Shown here piece by piece: positions 46,080 to 55,813 of a stretch of DNA of 64,000 bases. The notes under the pieces were generated by a model that was not told the origin of the DNA, made no database searches, and saw only the letters and a program-made list of their open reading frames with translations. The number at the start of each line of letters is the position of its first letter. Position 1 is the stretch's first letter. Source of the DNA: Leptospira dzoumogneensis (GTDB taxonomy: Bacteria > Spirochaetota > Leptospiria > Leptospirales > Leptospiraceae); NCBI RefSeq assembly GCF_004770895.1, contig NZ_RQHS01000019.1:62001-126000 (forward strand), given 5' to 3'. The position numbers and the translations under genes were made by a program.

Positions 46080-49000
46080 ATGATACCCACAAGAAAACCA
46101 GAGCCAGATTCATTTACCCAAGGAGTATTAAGTATTCCTGAAATAGATTCAGTTATAAAAGAATTAAAAGTCCTAAATCCTGGACGTTCCGAGAAAAAAG
46201 AAGTTTTGCCGGAAAGAAAAGGAGTCCTGAAAAAAGTACTCATCGCAAACAGAGGAGAGATCGCCAAAAGATTCTTTTTAGCCTTAAGAGAAGAAGGGAT
46301 CCGCTCCGTCGCAGTGGTAACCGATCCGGATAGAGAACAATCCTGGTATGAATCCGCTGACGAGATCCTATACATAGGAAGTTCGGATAAATACACAAAT
46401 TCTCAGACGATCATAGCAGCAGCCTTACTTTCGGACGCAAATGCGGTTTATCCCGGATATGGATTTTTATCGGAAGACTTCAAATTCGTGGAGTCTTTAG
46501 AAGAAGCTTCCCTTATATATAAAAAAAATATAATATTCATGGGACCAAAAGCCTCAGTGATGAGAAAAGTTGGGAACAAACTGGATGCAAGAAAATTAGC
46601 ATTAGAGAACGGGATCCCGCTTTTATTAGGAAGCGGACCGATCACCGGCGGAGAAGGGATCGCAATCCAAGAAGCGGAGAGGATCGGTTACCCGATCATG
46701 ATCAAATTGGACAGCGGAGGCGGTGGAAAGGGAATGGTCATCGTAAGAAATTCCAAAGAACTTCTTCCCGCAATAGAAAGTGCGGTTCGGATCGGACTAC
46801 AATCTTACGGGAACGGGACCTTCTTCTTTGAAAAATACGTAGAGAGACCTGCTCACTTCGAAGTTCAAATTTTTAACTCCACTGCAGTCGGAATTCGAAA
46901 ATGTGCAGTACAAAGAAGAAATCAAAAAGTCGTAGAAGAAAGTGGAGAAACTTTTTTAGATGATAGGACATTATTACAATTATTATCATCCGCGGAAAAG
47001 ATCGCTTATATCTCCGGCTACTCGGAAGGATGTGCTGCGGGAACCGTGGAATTCCTACTTGATTGTGAAACAGGCGATTTCGGATTTTTAGAAATGAATA
47101 CCAGGCTACAGGTGGAATATCCTGTGACAGATCAATCTCTCGGGATCGATCTAGCCAAATGGCAAATTTTATTTTTTGACGGAAGAGAGCAAGAGATCCC
47201 TTACGACTCGGTGATCAAAAGAAGATTCTCCGATAGAAATCATTCCATTCAATGCAGGATCTATGCTGAAGATCCATTTCAGAACTACTCACCTTCTCCC
47301 GGAAAAATAAAAGATCTGGAACTGCCTACATTCAACGGAGTGAGATGCGATTTCGGATTCAGAAAAGGTGATAGAGTTTTAGGCGATTACGATCCTATGA
47401 TCGGAAAATTGATCACTACGGGAACAACAAGAGAAGAAGCTCTTCTTAGAATGGAAAGAGCACTTTCCGATCTATATATCCGCGGGATCACTACAAACAT
47501 TGAACAATTGATCAAACTTATAAGACATGATCTTTTTCGCTCGGGAGAATATGATAATTTAATTTTATCTAATAATGAAGAGCTTACAAAAGCGGAGAAG
47601 GAATCGGAAGAAGAAGGTGCGATTATCTGTTCTCTTGCAGAATCCGTATTTATAACGGAGAATGATCTGAAAAGATCCTTTAGAGACAGGGACCTTCCCA
47701 AATTACTTCATTCCCAAGAGTCGGAATATTCTCTTTATGAATTCGAATTGAGATCGGAAACAAAAACGTATAAGACTCGCCTGTTCCGTACTTCTATTTC
47801 CAGTTACAGGATCTTACTAAACGGAAAAGATTCAGGAACTATCGGAGTTTCCGTCCGCGGAGAATTAGGAGAAGAATTTTTAGTGGAATTTGCGGGTAGA
47901 ACGATCCCTGTACGAATAGACCGCAGACCTTCTTTTCATTTAGTAAGATTTCCGGATAAACAAGGAAAACTCAGATATCTTAGATTCTCCATTCTATCCA
48001 AAGATAAAAAGAATAACATATCCAACGAAGGAATATTACGTTCTCCTTTCCAAGGAACATTCGTAAAGATCTGCAATAATCCTCAAACGAATGAGACATG
48101 GAAAGAAGGAGAAGTTATACAAGAAGGAGATCCGATCCTAGTCATCTCCGCGATGAAGATGGAAACAGTTCTTACTGCGCCTGTCGGCGGAAAACTTGGC
48201 TATTTATTGGAACATGGAGATAGGAATAAATTAGTCAGAGGAATGACGGCTTCCGGAATGGTTTTGGGAAAAGGTTTAAGCGAAGGAGAAATTCTAGCAA
48301 AAATAGAAACAGAACAGAACTCTGAAACCAAAAAAGAATTAGAAAATCATAATGTGCTCAAAGGATCCATCTGGGAGATCTGGCCTTCGATCGAGGAGAA
48401 TTCGGAATTAGGACTTTCGCTTATCCAAAAAACTTCAGGTGCCGATCTAAGAACTCTATTGAAGTCCTGGATACTAGGAACTTTCAGAGAACAAGATGCA
48501 ATAGAAAAGATAAATTCTATAGTTTCCAATTTCGAATTCTCAAAACTTTCGGATCCTGAAAACCGATATTGGGCAAACTTCTATATAGAACTTTTGAAAT
48601 TCCACGTCTTAGTGCGAAGAATATTCTCCTCGGATCCCGGGACTAAATTTTCTCATTATGGAGAGATACAAAGAGCGCTTTCCGAATGGGATACGGAAGG
48701 ATATAATCCGCCTAAGACCACAAAAAAACTTTTATCGAATGCATTTCATTATTATGGGATCAGACCTTGGAATCCTCTTCGCAGGACTAAAGACCAAAAA
48801 GATGCATTTATATTTTTAGTAAAAGCTTACGCAAACCTAAGAGAAGGAAAAGAACTTACTGCAAAACTTTTGGAGATACTTTCCATTTATGCCCCGCCTA
48901 CTCCTTCTATAGATCTTGCATTGAATGGTATCTTATATCTGGAAGAAAGAGAGAAGGAAAGTTTACTCGAAAAAACGGTCAGAAGGATATTAAACTCCAG

Positions 49001-51980
49001 AGGAAATCGCCCCCAAAAATTCAAAGGGGGGGATGCAACCATTTCCAGAAAACATGTATTCGACTATGTACGTTTTCTAAAATCACCTTGGTCTTCAGTC
49101 TCCGAAGAAAGATCCGAGATTTTAGAGGAAAAATTCAAAAAATCTTTTTCGGAAAACTTACCGTTGATCCCGGAAAATTTTGATGAATCCTTAATATCTC
49201 AAATAAGAAAAAAACTGGAATATTGGCAGACCCAAGGAAGTATCAAAAGATTATTCTCCCCTAGCCCGGGACATTTCCTGTATTTCTTAGAAACCGAAAA
49301 AGAAAAACAATATATACTCTTCTCCACTTTAAGCGCTAAACCTGAAAAACGAACTTCAAGATTCGATCTGGAAACTACCGCAAAAGTGGGAGCATGTATT
49401 TTACAAGGTTCTCAAATATTCAAAAAAGTTGATATTTTTAGATTAGAAGTGCTCGTTTCCGGATTCAAAGTAAAATTCGATCCGGGATCCAACGAAGAAA
49501 ACGTATTCAATTATAATAATATAATGGAATCAGCCGGATCGGTCCTTCGATTCTTCTTACATGGATTGTACAGCCAATTCACAATGGATTTTCTTCCGGA
49601 AAATACGGAAAAGACAGTTACACTTTCCTTCTTCTTTAAGGATGGAAAGCTTAGAATGGACATCGCTCATCCGAATGATCCAAGATTTCCATATTGTATC
49701 GGAACGGATCCAAAGGATCTAGCTGTCTTTCAAAAAGGAAAATGGCCCTTGGAATGCTGGGTCTCCGAAGTATTCGATACCGATTCATCAAAAGAGATCA
49801 GAATCCCGGGAACAGACGACCTTCTTCGTAAAAACCCTAAAACAGGAAAAGAAGAGATCTATATTCCCGGAGCAAGAATATTCGAAGGAAAGATCGGCGG
49901 AAAACCTGCATTATGTTTTTTTAAAGATTCCAGAGTTGCAGGCGGAGCAACGGGAGATTTAGAAGGAAGAAAATATATAGCAGCCGCGTACTACGCCTAT
50001 CGAAAAGATCTGCCTTTATATATCTGGAATGACGGAGCGGGAGCAAATATCAAAGAAGGAATGGTTTCTTTGAACAGAGCTGCTGAGGGCTTCTTCATGA
50101 ATTCACTTTTAAGTGCAAACTTGAAAGCGTCCGAATTCAGAGCCGCAATCGAATCGCATTCGGATCCGATCTTAAAAGAAGTATGTTCCGAAACCGAAAA
50201 AAAATACGGATCGGAATTCAAAAAATACAGCTCGGAAGATAGACCCAATTTTTGTTTTACGGTCGCAGTCGGAACAGGTTCCTCCACCGGGCTGGATGTT
50301 TACGGTTCTTCTCAAGCATCTTTGCAGGTTCTTTTAAACGAAGATGAATCCTATCGAGTTCTAACCGGGTCTTCCGTGATTGAATCCGTAACCGGTGAGA
50401 AATTTACTAATTATGAGATCGGCGGCGCTAAAATTATGGGTCAGGCAACGGGCACTGTTGATTTTGTAGCCAATGATAAGATCCAACTCATTTGGATCAT
50501 AAGAAGGATCCAAGATTCTTTGCTGGGATGTAACCTTCTTCCAAAAGAGAAAAGCCAAAGAGTTATATCAGAAAATTGGAATATTTTAGACGAGAACGAA
50601 CTCATCCATCACTCCGAGAGCGGATTTTTCCTACCGATCAAAGAAAATTATTCCGGTTCAGGATCTTTAGTTTCAGGATTCATACGATTGGGGCAAACTT
50701 CGGTTCTTTCCATGGGACCGAGAACCAGCGATGGATTTCATTCTCTTCCATGTATTATCAAAGCGAAGGAGTCCGTTCGGATCGCTGAGAAAACAGGAGC
50801 AAGTTTACTTTTAGTCTATGGAAATAAATGGTTCAGAAGTTCCCATTTGGATGATTATGATTCTTTAAGACCTAGAAGGGATTTCCAAAAATCATTACAA
50901 AACTTTAAAGGTGCTTGCTTACACTTCGTGAAAAATCCGGAAGGACTTAGGGTTTCGGAACTCGCTTCAAGTGCGGATGTATGGCTTCTTTTAGAACCGA
51001 ATGAAAAAAGTAAAGCTTCTACCCATAAAGAATTTTCTAATAAAAAAAGATGGGCTACATTCACCGCAAAAAACGAATCGGAAGCTTATGAGATCATTAA
51101 AAAATTCTTCCATTTATTAAATCATAGAAGGATCGAAAATTTTTCTTCGAACAAGACCGAAATCGAACTTCCGAGCGAGATCACTGTTTCTTACGATATG
51201 AAAGAAGAGATCGTTCAGAAAATTTTGGATGAGAATACTTTCTTAGAATTCGGAGAATGGGATCCAGGTTCCAGCCTGATCACAGGACTCGGAAGAATAC
51301 AAGGAAGAACTGTTGCTATCATTGCGGATCAGCCGAAAGGAGGAGGTTCTCCCGACGCACCCGGCACCGAAAAATTCAGAGTATTCACCGAATTTGCAAA
51401 CAAACATTCCATACCTTTATTAATGATCTCTGATGCTCCAGGTTTTGTTCCGGGCACTAAACAAGAAAGAGCAAGGATACAACAAATCGGCGGAGAATCC
51501 CTTGATGTAAATGTTCTCTCCGAGATCCCTGTAGTTTCCATAGTATTAAGACAAAATTACGGAGGAAGGCAGATCCACGCATTCAGCGGATTTTTAAGAC
51601 CGGGAATCGCATATTATTCCCTGGCGGAAGCAACTCTTGCAGTGATGGGAGGAAACTCCGCATTCGATCTATTCCAAGGAGCGAAAGTTTCCGCACTCAG
51701 AAAGGAAGGGAATATTCAAGAAATTGAATCTATCCAAAAGGAATTTTTCGGATCATTCACCAAAAAATCCAGAGCTGATTTTGACGCAAAAAATACCGGA
51801 GTTTTAGATGGGACCTTCGGATCTGTTTCCGAATTAAGAGAAGTACTAAAAACAGGTTTAGAAGAAGCGGATCTCAAACTTTCTCATTGGAGAAAAAATA
51901 AAAATAAATATTCCGAAGGTGAAGTGTATATTTCTCCTTCCAATTCAGAAGAAGATTGGAAAGATCTAATTCTGCCTTAG
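46080..51980 (+). CDS. Single-chain multidomain acetyl/acyl-CoA carboxylase (BC-BCCP-CT)
   Basis: 1966 residues with TAGGAG seven bases before ATG. Biotin carboxylase (about 50-490): VLIANRGEIAKR, YPGYGFLSED, GGGGKGM, FLEMNTRLQVEYPVTD. A region of about 130 residues resembles the BT linker domain (540-660). Biotin carrier: SAMKMET with biotinyl Lys693. A central region (about 730-1250) matches nothing I recognise. Carboxyltransferase N half (about 1255-1640: RVAGGATGDLEGRKY, DGAGANIKEG, LTGSSVIESVTGEKF, IGGAKIMGQ) and C half (about 1700-1940: DQPKGGGSPDAPGTEKF, DAPGFVPGTKQE, NYGGRQIHAFSG). This order is that of eukaryotic ACC with a shorter centre. Its place after fas and acpS implies malonyl-CoA supply. 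Confidence 0.92.
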   Translation: MIPTRKPEPDSFTQGVLSIPEIDSVIKELKVLNPGRSEKKEVLPERKGVLKKVLIANRGEIAKRFFLALREEGIRSVAVVTDPDREQSWYESADEILYIGSSDKYTNSQTIIAAALLSDANAVYPGYGFLSEDFKFVESLEEASLIYKKNIIFMGPKASVMRKVGNKLDARKLALENGIPLLLGSGPITGGEGIAIQEAERIGYPIMIKLDSGGGGKGMVIVRNSKELLPAIESAVRIGLQSYGNGTFFFEKYVERPAHFEVQIFNSTAVGIRKCAVQRRNQKVVEESGETFLDDRTLLQLLSSAEKIAYISGYSEGCAAGTVEFLLDCETGDFGFLEMNTRLQVEYPVTDQSLGIDLAKWQILFFDGREQEIPYDSVIKRRFSDRNHSIQCRIYAEDPFQNYSPSPGKIKDLELPTFNGVRCDFGFRKGDRVLGDYDPMIGKLITTGTTREEALLRMERALSDLYIRGITTNIEQLIKLIRHDLFRSGEYDNLILSNNEELTKAEKESEEEGAIICSLAESVFITENDLKRSFRDRDLPKLLHSQESEYSLYEFELRSETKTYKTRLFRTSISSYRILLNGKDSGTIGVSVRGELGEEFLVEFAGRTIPVRIDRRPSFHLVRFPDKQGKLRYLRFSILSKDKKNNISNEGILRSPFQGTFVKICNNPQTNETWKEGEVIQEGDPILVISAMKMETVLTAPVGGKLGYLLEHGDRNKLVRGMTASGMVLGKGLSEGEILAKIETEQNSETKKELENHNVLKGSIWEIWPSIEENSELGLSLIQKTSGADLRTLLKSWILGTFREQDAIEKINSIVSNFEFSKLSDPENRYWANFYIELLKFHVLVRRIFSSDPGTKFSHYGEIQRALSEWDTEGYNPPKTTKKLLSNAFHYYGIRPWNPLRRTKDQKDAFIFLVKAYANLREGKELTAKLLEILSIYAPPTPSIDLALNGILYLEEREKESLLEKTVRRILNSRGNRPQKFKGGDATISRKHVFDYVRFLKSPWSSVSEERSEILEEKFKKSFSENLPLIPENFDESLISQIRKKLEYWQTQGSIKRLFSPSPGHFLYFLETEKEKQYILFSTLSAKPEKRTSRFDLETTAKVGACILQGSQIFKKVDIFRLEVLVSGFKVKFDPGSNEENVFNYNNIMESAGSVLRFFLHGLYSQFTMDFLPENTEKTVTLSFFFKDGKLRMDIAHPNDPRFPYCIGTDPKDLAVFQKGKWPLECWVSEVFDTDSSKEIRIPGTDDLLRKNPKTGKEEIYIPGARIFEGKIGGKPALCFFKDSRVAGGATGDLEGRKYIAAAYYAYRKDLPLYIWNDGAGANIKEGMVSLNRAAEGFFMNSLLSANLKASEFRAAIESHSDPILKEVCSETEKKYGSEFKKYSSEDRPNFCFTVAVGTGSSTGLDVYGSSQASLQVLLNEDESYRVLTGSSVIESVTGEKFTNYEIGGAKIMGQATGTVDFVANDKIQLIWIIRRIQDSLLGCNLLPKEKSQRVISENWNILDENELIHHSESGFFLPIKENYSGSGSLVSGFIRLGQTSVLSMGPRTSDGFHSLPCIIKAKESVRIAEKTGASLLLVYGNKWFRSSHLDDYDSLRPRRDFQKSLQNFKGACLHFVKNPEGLRVSELASSADVWLLLEPNEKSKASTHKEFSNKKRWATFTAKNESEAYEIIKKFFHLLNHRRIENFSSNKTEIELPSEITVSYDMKEEIVQKILDENTFLEFGEWDPGSSLITGLGRIQGRTVAIIADQPKGGGSPDAPGTEKFRVFTEFANKHSIPLLMISDAPGFVPGTKQERARIQQIGGESLDVNVLSEIPVVSIVLRQNYGGRQIHAFSGFLRPGIAYYSLAEATLAVMGGNSAFDLFQGAKVSALRKEGNIQEIESIQKEFFGSFTKKSRADFDAKNTGVLDGTFGSVSELREVLKTGLEEADLKLSHWRKNKNKYSEGEVYISPSNSEEDWKDLILP

Positions 51981-51985
51981 TTTAA

Positions 51986-52017
51986 GATCCGTTTGTAGGA
52001 ATTCCTACAAACGGATC
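51986..52017. terminator. 32-bp perfect palindrome between the carboxylase and phosphatase genes
   Basis: GATCCGTTTGTAGGAA (51986-52001) is followed at once by its reverse complement TTCCTACAAACGGATC (52002-52017). It lies 6 bp after the carboxylase stop and 44 bp after the end of the convergent phosphatase gene, so it probably ends transcripts from both sides, although there is no T tract. Confidence 0.7.
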
Positions 52018-52060
52018 CAACGGAAATTTAATAAGCACACGAAAGCGCTCAGTGGGTTTC

Positions 52061-55039
52061 TTATCTTTTTCTAATCGCAATCATCGCGATATCATCCGAA
52101 AGTTTAGAGAAACCTGTAGCACTCAAATCCTGTTGCGTATGAGATTCCACATCCGTAACGATCGTCTTGATCAATTCTTCCGGACGTTTTTCTCCGTTTG
52201 CATGCAGAAGTTTCGCAAGCCTTTCTCTGGTATACATATCGGAGTTAGGACTTCTCGCCTCATCCAGACCGTCGGTATATTCAAAGAAAATATCTCCTGA
52301 ATCCAAGGTTAATGCCCTTCTCTCAATCGTAGTTTCGAAGAAAGAATTTTCATCCATACCGATAGGCAAGCCACCAGCAGGAAGTTCTTTTATCTTTCCA
52401 TCGGATGCATCGAAGAAAAGAGGTTTAACGTGACCCGCAGAAATATATTCCAATCTGGAAGTATTAGAATCGAAGATCGCTAAGAAGAATGTGATAAAAA
52501 TATGATCAGGAGTATCTTCATACAGATAACCGTTGGCCTCTAATAAGATCTTTTTCAGATCTCTTTCACCTTTTCGTAGAATTGCTCGGATCTGAGCCCT
52601 GAAAAGAGCCATCACAATCGCAGGACCCACACCGTGGTTGGAAACATCACCGATACAGATCGCGATCTTTCCTCCACCTAATTCAATAAAATCGTAATAG
52701 TCCCCGCCTACTCCGGTCATCGCCTTATAGAATGCACCGAATTCAACATAATCATTCAAACTAGAGGGAAGTTTTTCAGGAAGAAGTCGTTTTTGGATCT
52801 CTTCTGCAGCCAAAAGTTCTCCTTTCATTTCTTCTCTTTCTTTTAACCCATGAACCATATCGTTCAAGGATTCGCTTAAAATACCGATCTCATCATAACC
52901 GGCAGGAGGGAATTCAACATTCAGATTACCTTCTCCGATCGATTCGGCGTTTTTACTGATAACTCTGATCCTGCGCACTACGAACCAAGCTAAACCGTAA
53001 GCCAGAAGAATTGCGATTGTCCCGATGATCCCGGTATATCGGATCATCTCTTCCCGGTTGGATTTCATTTGGCGGACACCTTCGGTCCGATCTATTAGAA
53101 TAATATTATATCCTAATAGGTCTTTGCGGAGAAGGTCATAAACCAGCCCTTTCCCCTCTTCTTCTCCTGAAGCAACAAGAGGAGTAGAATCCAGCGCCCA
53201 CATTACTTCTTCCGCCTCACTTCTGCTTCGGACCAGAATTCCCGAATCCCAAGCAACCCCTTTAGGAGTTTTAGGAAGTTCGGTTTCGGAATTCCCGGAA
53301 AGGATCCATTCTCTCAAAAGTCTCCATTTGACCTGAACGGATTTTCTTTCGTTTTCATCCTTATAATATCTTCTAATACCTGCAGGACCGGTTTTGAAAG
53401 GAATAAAAGTAAAATCTTCTAATGCAGCTTCTCTCAAACCGAAAAACGCATCTTCCGCCTTATGCTCGTAAGAATTCCCCCAGTCGCCCTTAGTGGATTC
53501 TAAACGAATTAAAGAATCTTTATATTCTTCTTCTTGGGATTCTAAGATCCGGATCTTTTCTTGGATCTCTTCCGGAGAAGTTTTATTCTCTCCTTCTTTA
53601 AGAGGGAATTTCAGCATCTTCTCCCATTCTAAAATTTCTTTAGAAGTGTTTGAGATCTTGTCTTTTAGAGATTTATGATCATCATTCCATTTTTTCTCAT
53701 TCTTTTCGAAAACGGAACTATAAGGTTGCAGCTGCTCTAACTTAGTGTCCCTTTTTTTGAGCATTTGCCTATAAGCAAGAGCCAGATTTTTGAATTCTTT
53801 GTCGGAAGAAGGTTTAGCTTTTCCGTCCTTACGAAGTTCCGACATTCTAGTTTTCAATCTTTGGGAGATCTCAGCGATCTCTGCGGAAATTTTTCGATCT
53901 TCTTCCAGATACTTTGCCCAGTCTTTCGGGTTCTCCACGATTTCTTCCGCCATGGATCTGGATCTTTCAGCAGTGCTTGGATTCCTAAAAACAGGACGAT
54001 AAACAACTTCGTATTGTCTCCCACCTACTTCATAACTTTCAGGTTCGGATTTGTTTTGAATGACTTCCAAAACATCAGTATCTCCAAAAAGTCCTTTACG
54101 GCTTTCCGTAAAATCGGCCTGGGCGAGTAACTTTTTCCCGGTTTCCGAACTTTGAGAGAAGAGTAAACCCGTATCTAAAGTTTCCTTCCCAACTCTATCA
54201 TATGCTAAAATTCTAATTTTATCCGGAAGAAGTCCTAAAGAGGAAATTCGATCCTTAAAAGATCCTCTGAAAAAATTCTGGAGTGCCTTTGTTAATGCAG
54301 TCTCCCCTGACGCTGCCTTTTTCTCTCCATCCGGGATCGCTTTTTCGGCAAGCTTCTTCTCCTTCTCCAATTTATCCTTATCTGTTAGATATGTTTTTTT
54401 CTTTTTAGGATCTAAGTCTGCCTTAGCGAGCTCTGCATCTAAAAACTTAACTTCTTCGGTAATTTCTTCTATTCTGATCTTAGAAGTTTCCGCGCTGATA
54501 CGAGCAAGCGCAGTCTTCTCAGCAATGGATCTGATCCTTTCGTAAACAGGAGTGTCAATCGGCGCCCCATTCTCTTTTCTTAATTCGTTACGAACCTTAG
54601 ATTCGAATTCTTGGATCTCTTTTTCGGAAAGATATTTTGTAAAATAAGTATCTACAGATTTATAAACATTTCCTCTTTTAACATTCAGACCAATGGATTG
54701 ACCGAATGATTTTAACGCTCCGAAAAATCCGCCTTCCTTCTGGACAACTGTCCTTTTGAACTTACTGAGCTGCTTTTTTTTCTCTTTTACCCTGACCTTG
54801 AATTCTTCGATCAAGATCATACTTCGGCTCAGGTTCTCCAGATCCAAAACGACCGAGTTCACATATTCCAAAGGAGCCTTTAACTCGGACTCCAGCTTCT
54901 CTTCTAAAGCTTTTGTTTGCTGGGAATAATGGATTATAGAAGTAAAACCTAATATAGAGATGACCAATGCGGCCGTGAAAAAGGAAAGTTTTGCCCGAAT
55001 ACCGGGCAGAACCGCTCTTAGGAATTTGTTTTTAATCAT
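52061..55039 (-). CDS. HAMP-linked SpoIIE-type PP2C phosphatase with large coiled-coil sensor
   Basis: 992 residues. Membrane helix 1 is at about 18-38 and helix 2 at about 660-685. Between them lies a very long, charged, largely coiled-coil extracytoplasmic region of about 620 residues (for example LAKADLDPKKKKTYLTDKDKLEKEKK, as several blocks). After helix 2 come a HAMP domain (690-745, GEGNLNVEFPPAGYDEIGILSESLNDM) and the phosphatase (755-990): AEEIQKRLLPEKLP, GVGGDYYDF, ICIGDVSNHGVGPAIVMALFRA, YISAGHVKPLFF, FEYTDGLDEAR, SDDIAMIAI. It should dephosphorylate the STAS protein encoded upstream. It starts 4 bp after the HATPase stop. Confidence 0.92.
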   Translation of the reverse strand: MIKNKFLRAVLPGIRAKLSFFTAALVISILGFTSIIHYSQQTKALEEKLESELKAPLEYVNSVVLDLENLSRSMILIEEFKVRVKEKKKQLSKFKRTVVQKEGGFFGALKSFGQSIGLNVKRGNVYKSVDTYFTKYLSEKEIQEFESKVRNELRKENGAPIDTPVYERIRSIAEKTALARISAETSKIRIEEITEEVKFLDAELAKADLDPKKKKTYLTDKDKLEKEKKLAEKAIPDGEKKAASGETALTKALQNFFRGSFKDRISSLGLLPDKIRILAYDRVGKETLDTGLLFSQSSETGKKLLAQADFTESRKGLFGDTDVLEVIQNKSEPESYEVGGRQYEVVYRPVFRNPSTAERSRSMAEEIVENPKDWAKYLEEDRKISAEIAEISQRLKTRMSELRKDGKAKPSSDKEFKNLALAYRQMLKKRDTKLEQLQPYSSVFEKNEKKWNDDHKSLKDKISNTSKEILEWEKMLKFPLKEGENKTSPEEIQEKIRILESQEEEYKDSLIRLESTKGDWGNSYEHKAEDAFFGLREAALEDFTFIPFKTGPAGIRRYYKDENERKSVQVKWRLLREWILSGNSETELPKTPKGVAWDSGILVRSRSEAEEVMWALDSTPLVASGEEEGKGLVYDLLRKDLLGYNIILIDRTEGVRQMKSNREEMIRYTGIIGTIAILLAYGLAWFVVRRIRVISKNAESIGEGNLNVEFPPAGYDEIGILSESLNDMVHGLKEREEMKGELLAAEEIQKRLLPEKLPSSLNDYVEFGAFYKAMTGVGGDYYDFIELGGGKIAICIGDVSNHGVGPAIVMALFRAQIRAILRKGERDLKKILLEANGYLYEDTPDHIFITFFLAIFDSNTSRLEYISAGHVKPLFFDASDGKIKELPAGGLPIGMDENSFFETTIERRALTLDSGDIFFEYTDGLDEARSPNSDMYTRERLAKLLHANGEKRPEELIKTIVTDVESHTQQDLSATGFSKLSDDIAMIAIRKR

Positions 55040-55043
55040 CTTA

Positions 55044-55475
55044 TTATCTCGTATGGATCAGAGTGAGTTTATTACGCGGAGGATTTTTGAGACGTTGGTA
55101 ACGTACGACCATTATCTTTTTAATGGAACGTAATCCGAAACCTCCATCTGCTCCGCTGTCGTATAATTCCTTCCAGGTTTCGCTTTTTTCTTTGGTGGGA
55201 TCGAAAGGAATGCCTTGGTCTAGGATGGAAAACTTCCAGCTTCCTTTATTTTTTTTCATTCTTAATTCGATTTTAGAAGTATCAGGCTCCGTAAATCCGT
55301 GCTCTATTACATTGGTCATAGCTTCATCCAGGCAGAATACGATCCTGCCCTTAACTATATCCGAACAATCTTCTCCTAAAAATTCGCGGACCTCTCCCCG
55401 AATTTTGGAAAGTTCGTCCAGATCGACGGAGTAATATAGGATTTTTTCCGGAGAGAAATCCATAATAGGATTCAA
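55044..55475 (-). CDS. RsbW-like anti-sigma serine kinase (HATPase)
   Basis: 143 residues. GHKL ATPase fold: CLDEAMTNVIEHG (N box), LDQGIPFDP (G1) and GGFGLRSIKKIMV (G2). Such kinases phosphorylate STAS antagonists and may bind sigma factors. The TTG start overlaps the STAS gene stop as TTGA (55472-55475), which supports it over the ATG four codons in. Part of the four-gene partner-switching operon. Confidence 0.88.
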   Translation of the reverse strand: MNPIMDFSPEKILYYSVDLDELSKIRGEVREFLGEDCSDIVKGRIVFCLDEAMTNVIEHGFTEPDTSKIELRMKKNKGSWKFSILDQGIPFDPTKEKSETWKELYDSGADGGFGLRSIKKIMVVRYQRLKNPPRNKLTLIHTR

Positions 55476-55813
55476 ACTCCGCCTAACGCATCATTTAAAG
55501 AAGGAAAAACTCTCACCTTTTTGGTGAAATACATCAACTCCATCGTATCCTTTACTTCTTTTTTGAGACTGCAGAAAACGATCTCTCCTGATTTTTCCTT
55601 CAGGAATTTTTGGATGGAGTTCAAAACACCGATCCCTGCAGAAGCGATATAAGTAAGAGCGGAACAATCGCAGATGATCGTTTTGATCCCGTTCCCAACC
55701 GCCGCTTCCAATTTGATTTTCAGATCCGGAGCAGTCTTAGCATCGATCTCTCCTGCGACAGTGAGGATCAATTTGCTTCCGTCCACTTTTTCGTTAAATG
55801 TGAGGTTCGCCAT
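55472..55813 (-). CDS. STAS-domain anti-sigma factor antagonist
   Basis: 113 residues with GAAGGGTG upstream, inside the tail of the preceding gene. STAS fold: ILTVAGEIDAKTAPDLKIKLEAA and CDCSALTYIASAGIGVLNSIQKFL, with the phospho-acceptor Ser in YIASAGIG. It should be phosphorylated by the HATPase downstream and dephosphorylated by the SpoIIE phosphatase at the end of the operon. Confidence 0.92.
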   Translation of the reverse strand: MANLTFNEKVDGSKLILTVAGEIDAKTAPDLKIKLEAAVGNGIKTIICDCSALTYIASAGIGVLNSIQKFLKEKSGEIVFCSLKKEVKDTMELMYFTKKVRVFPSLNDALGGV

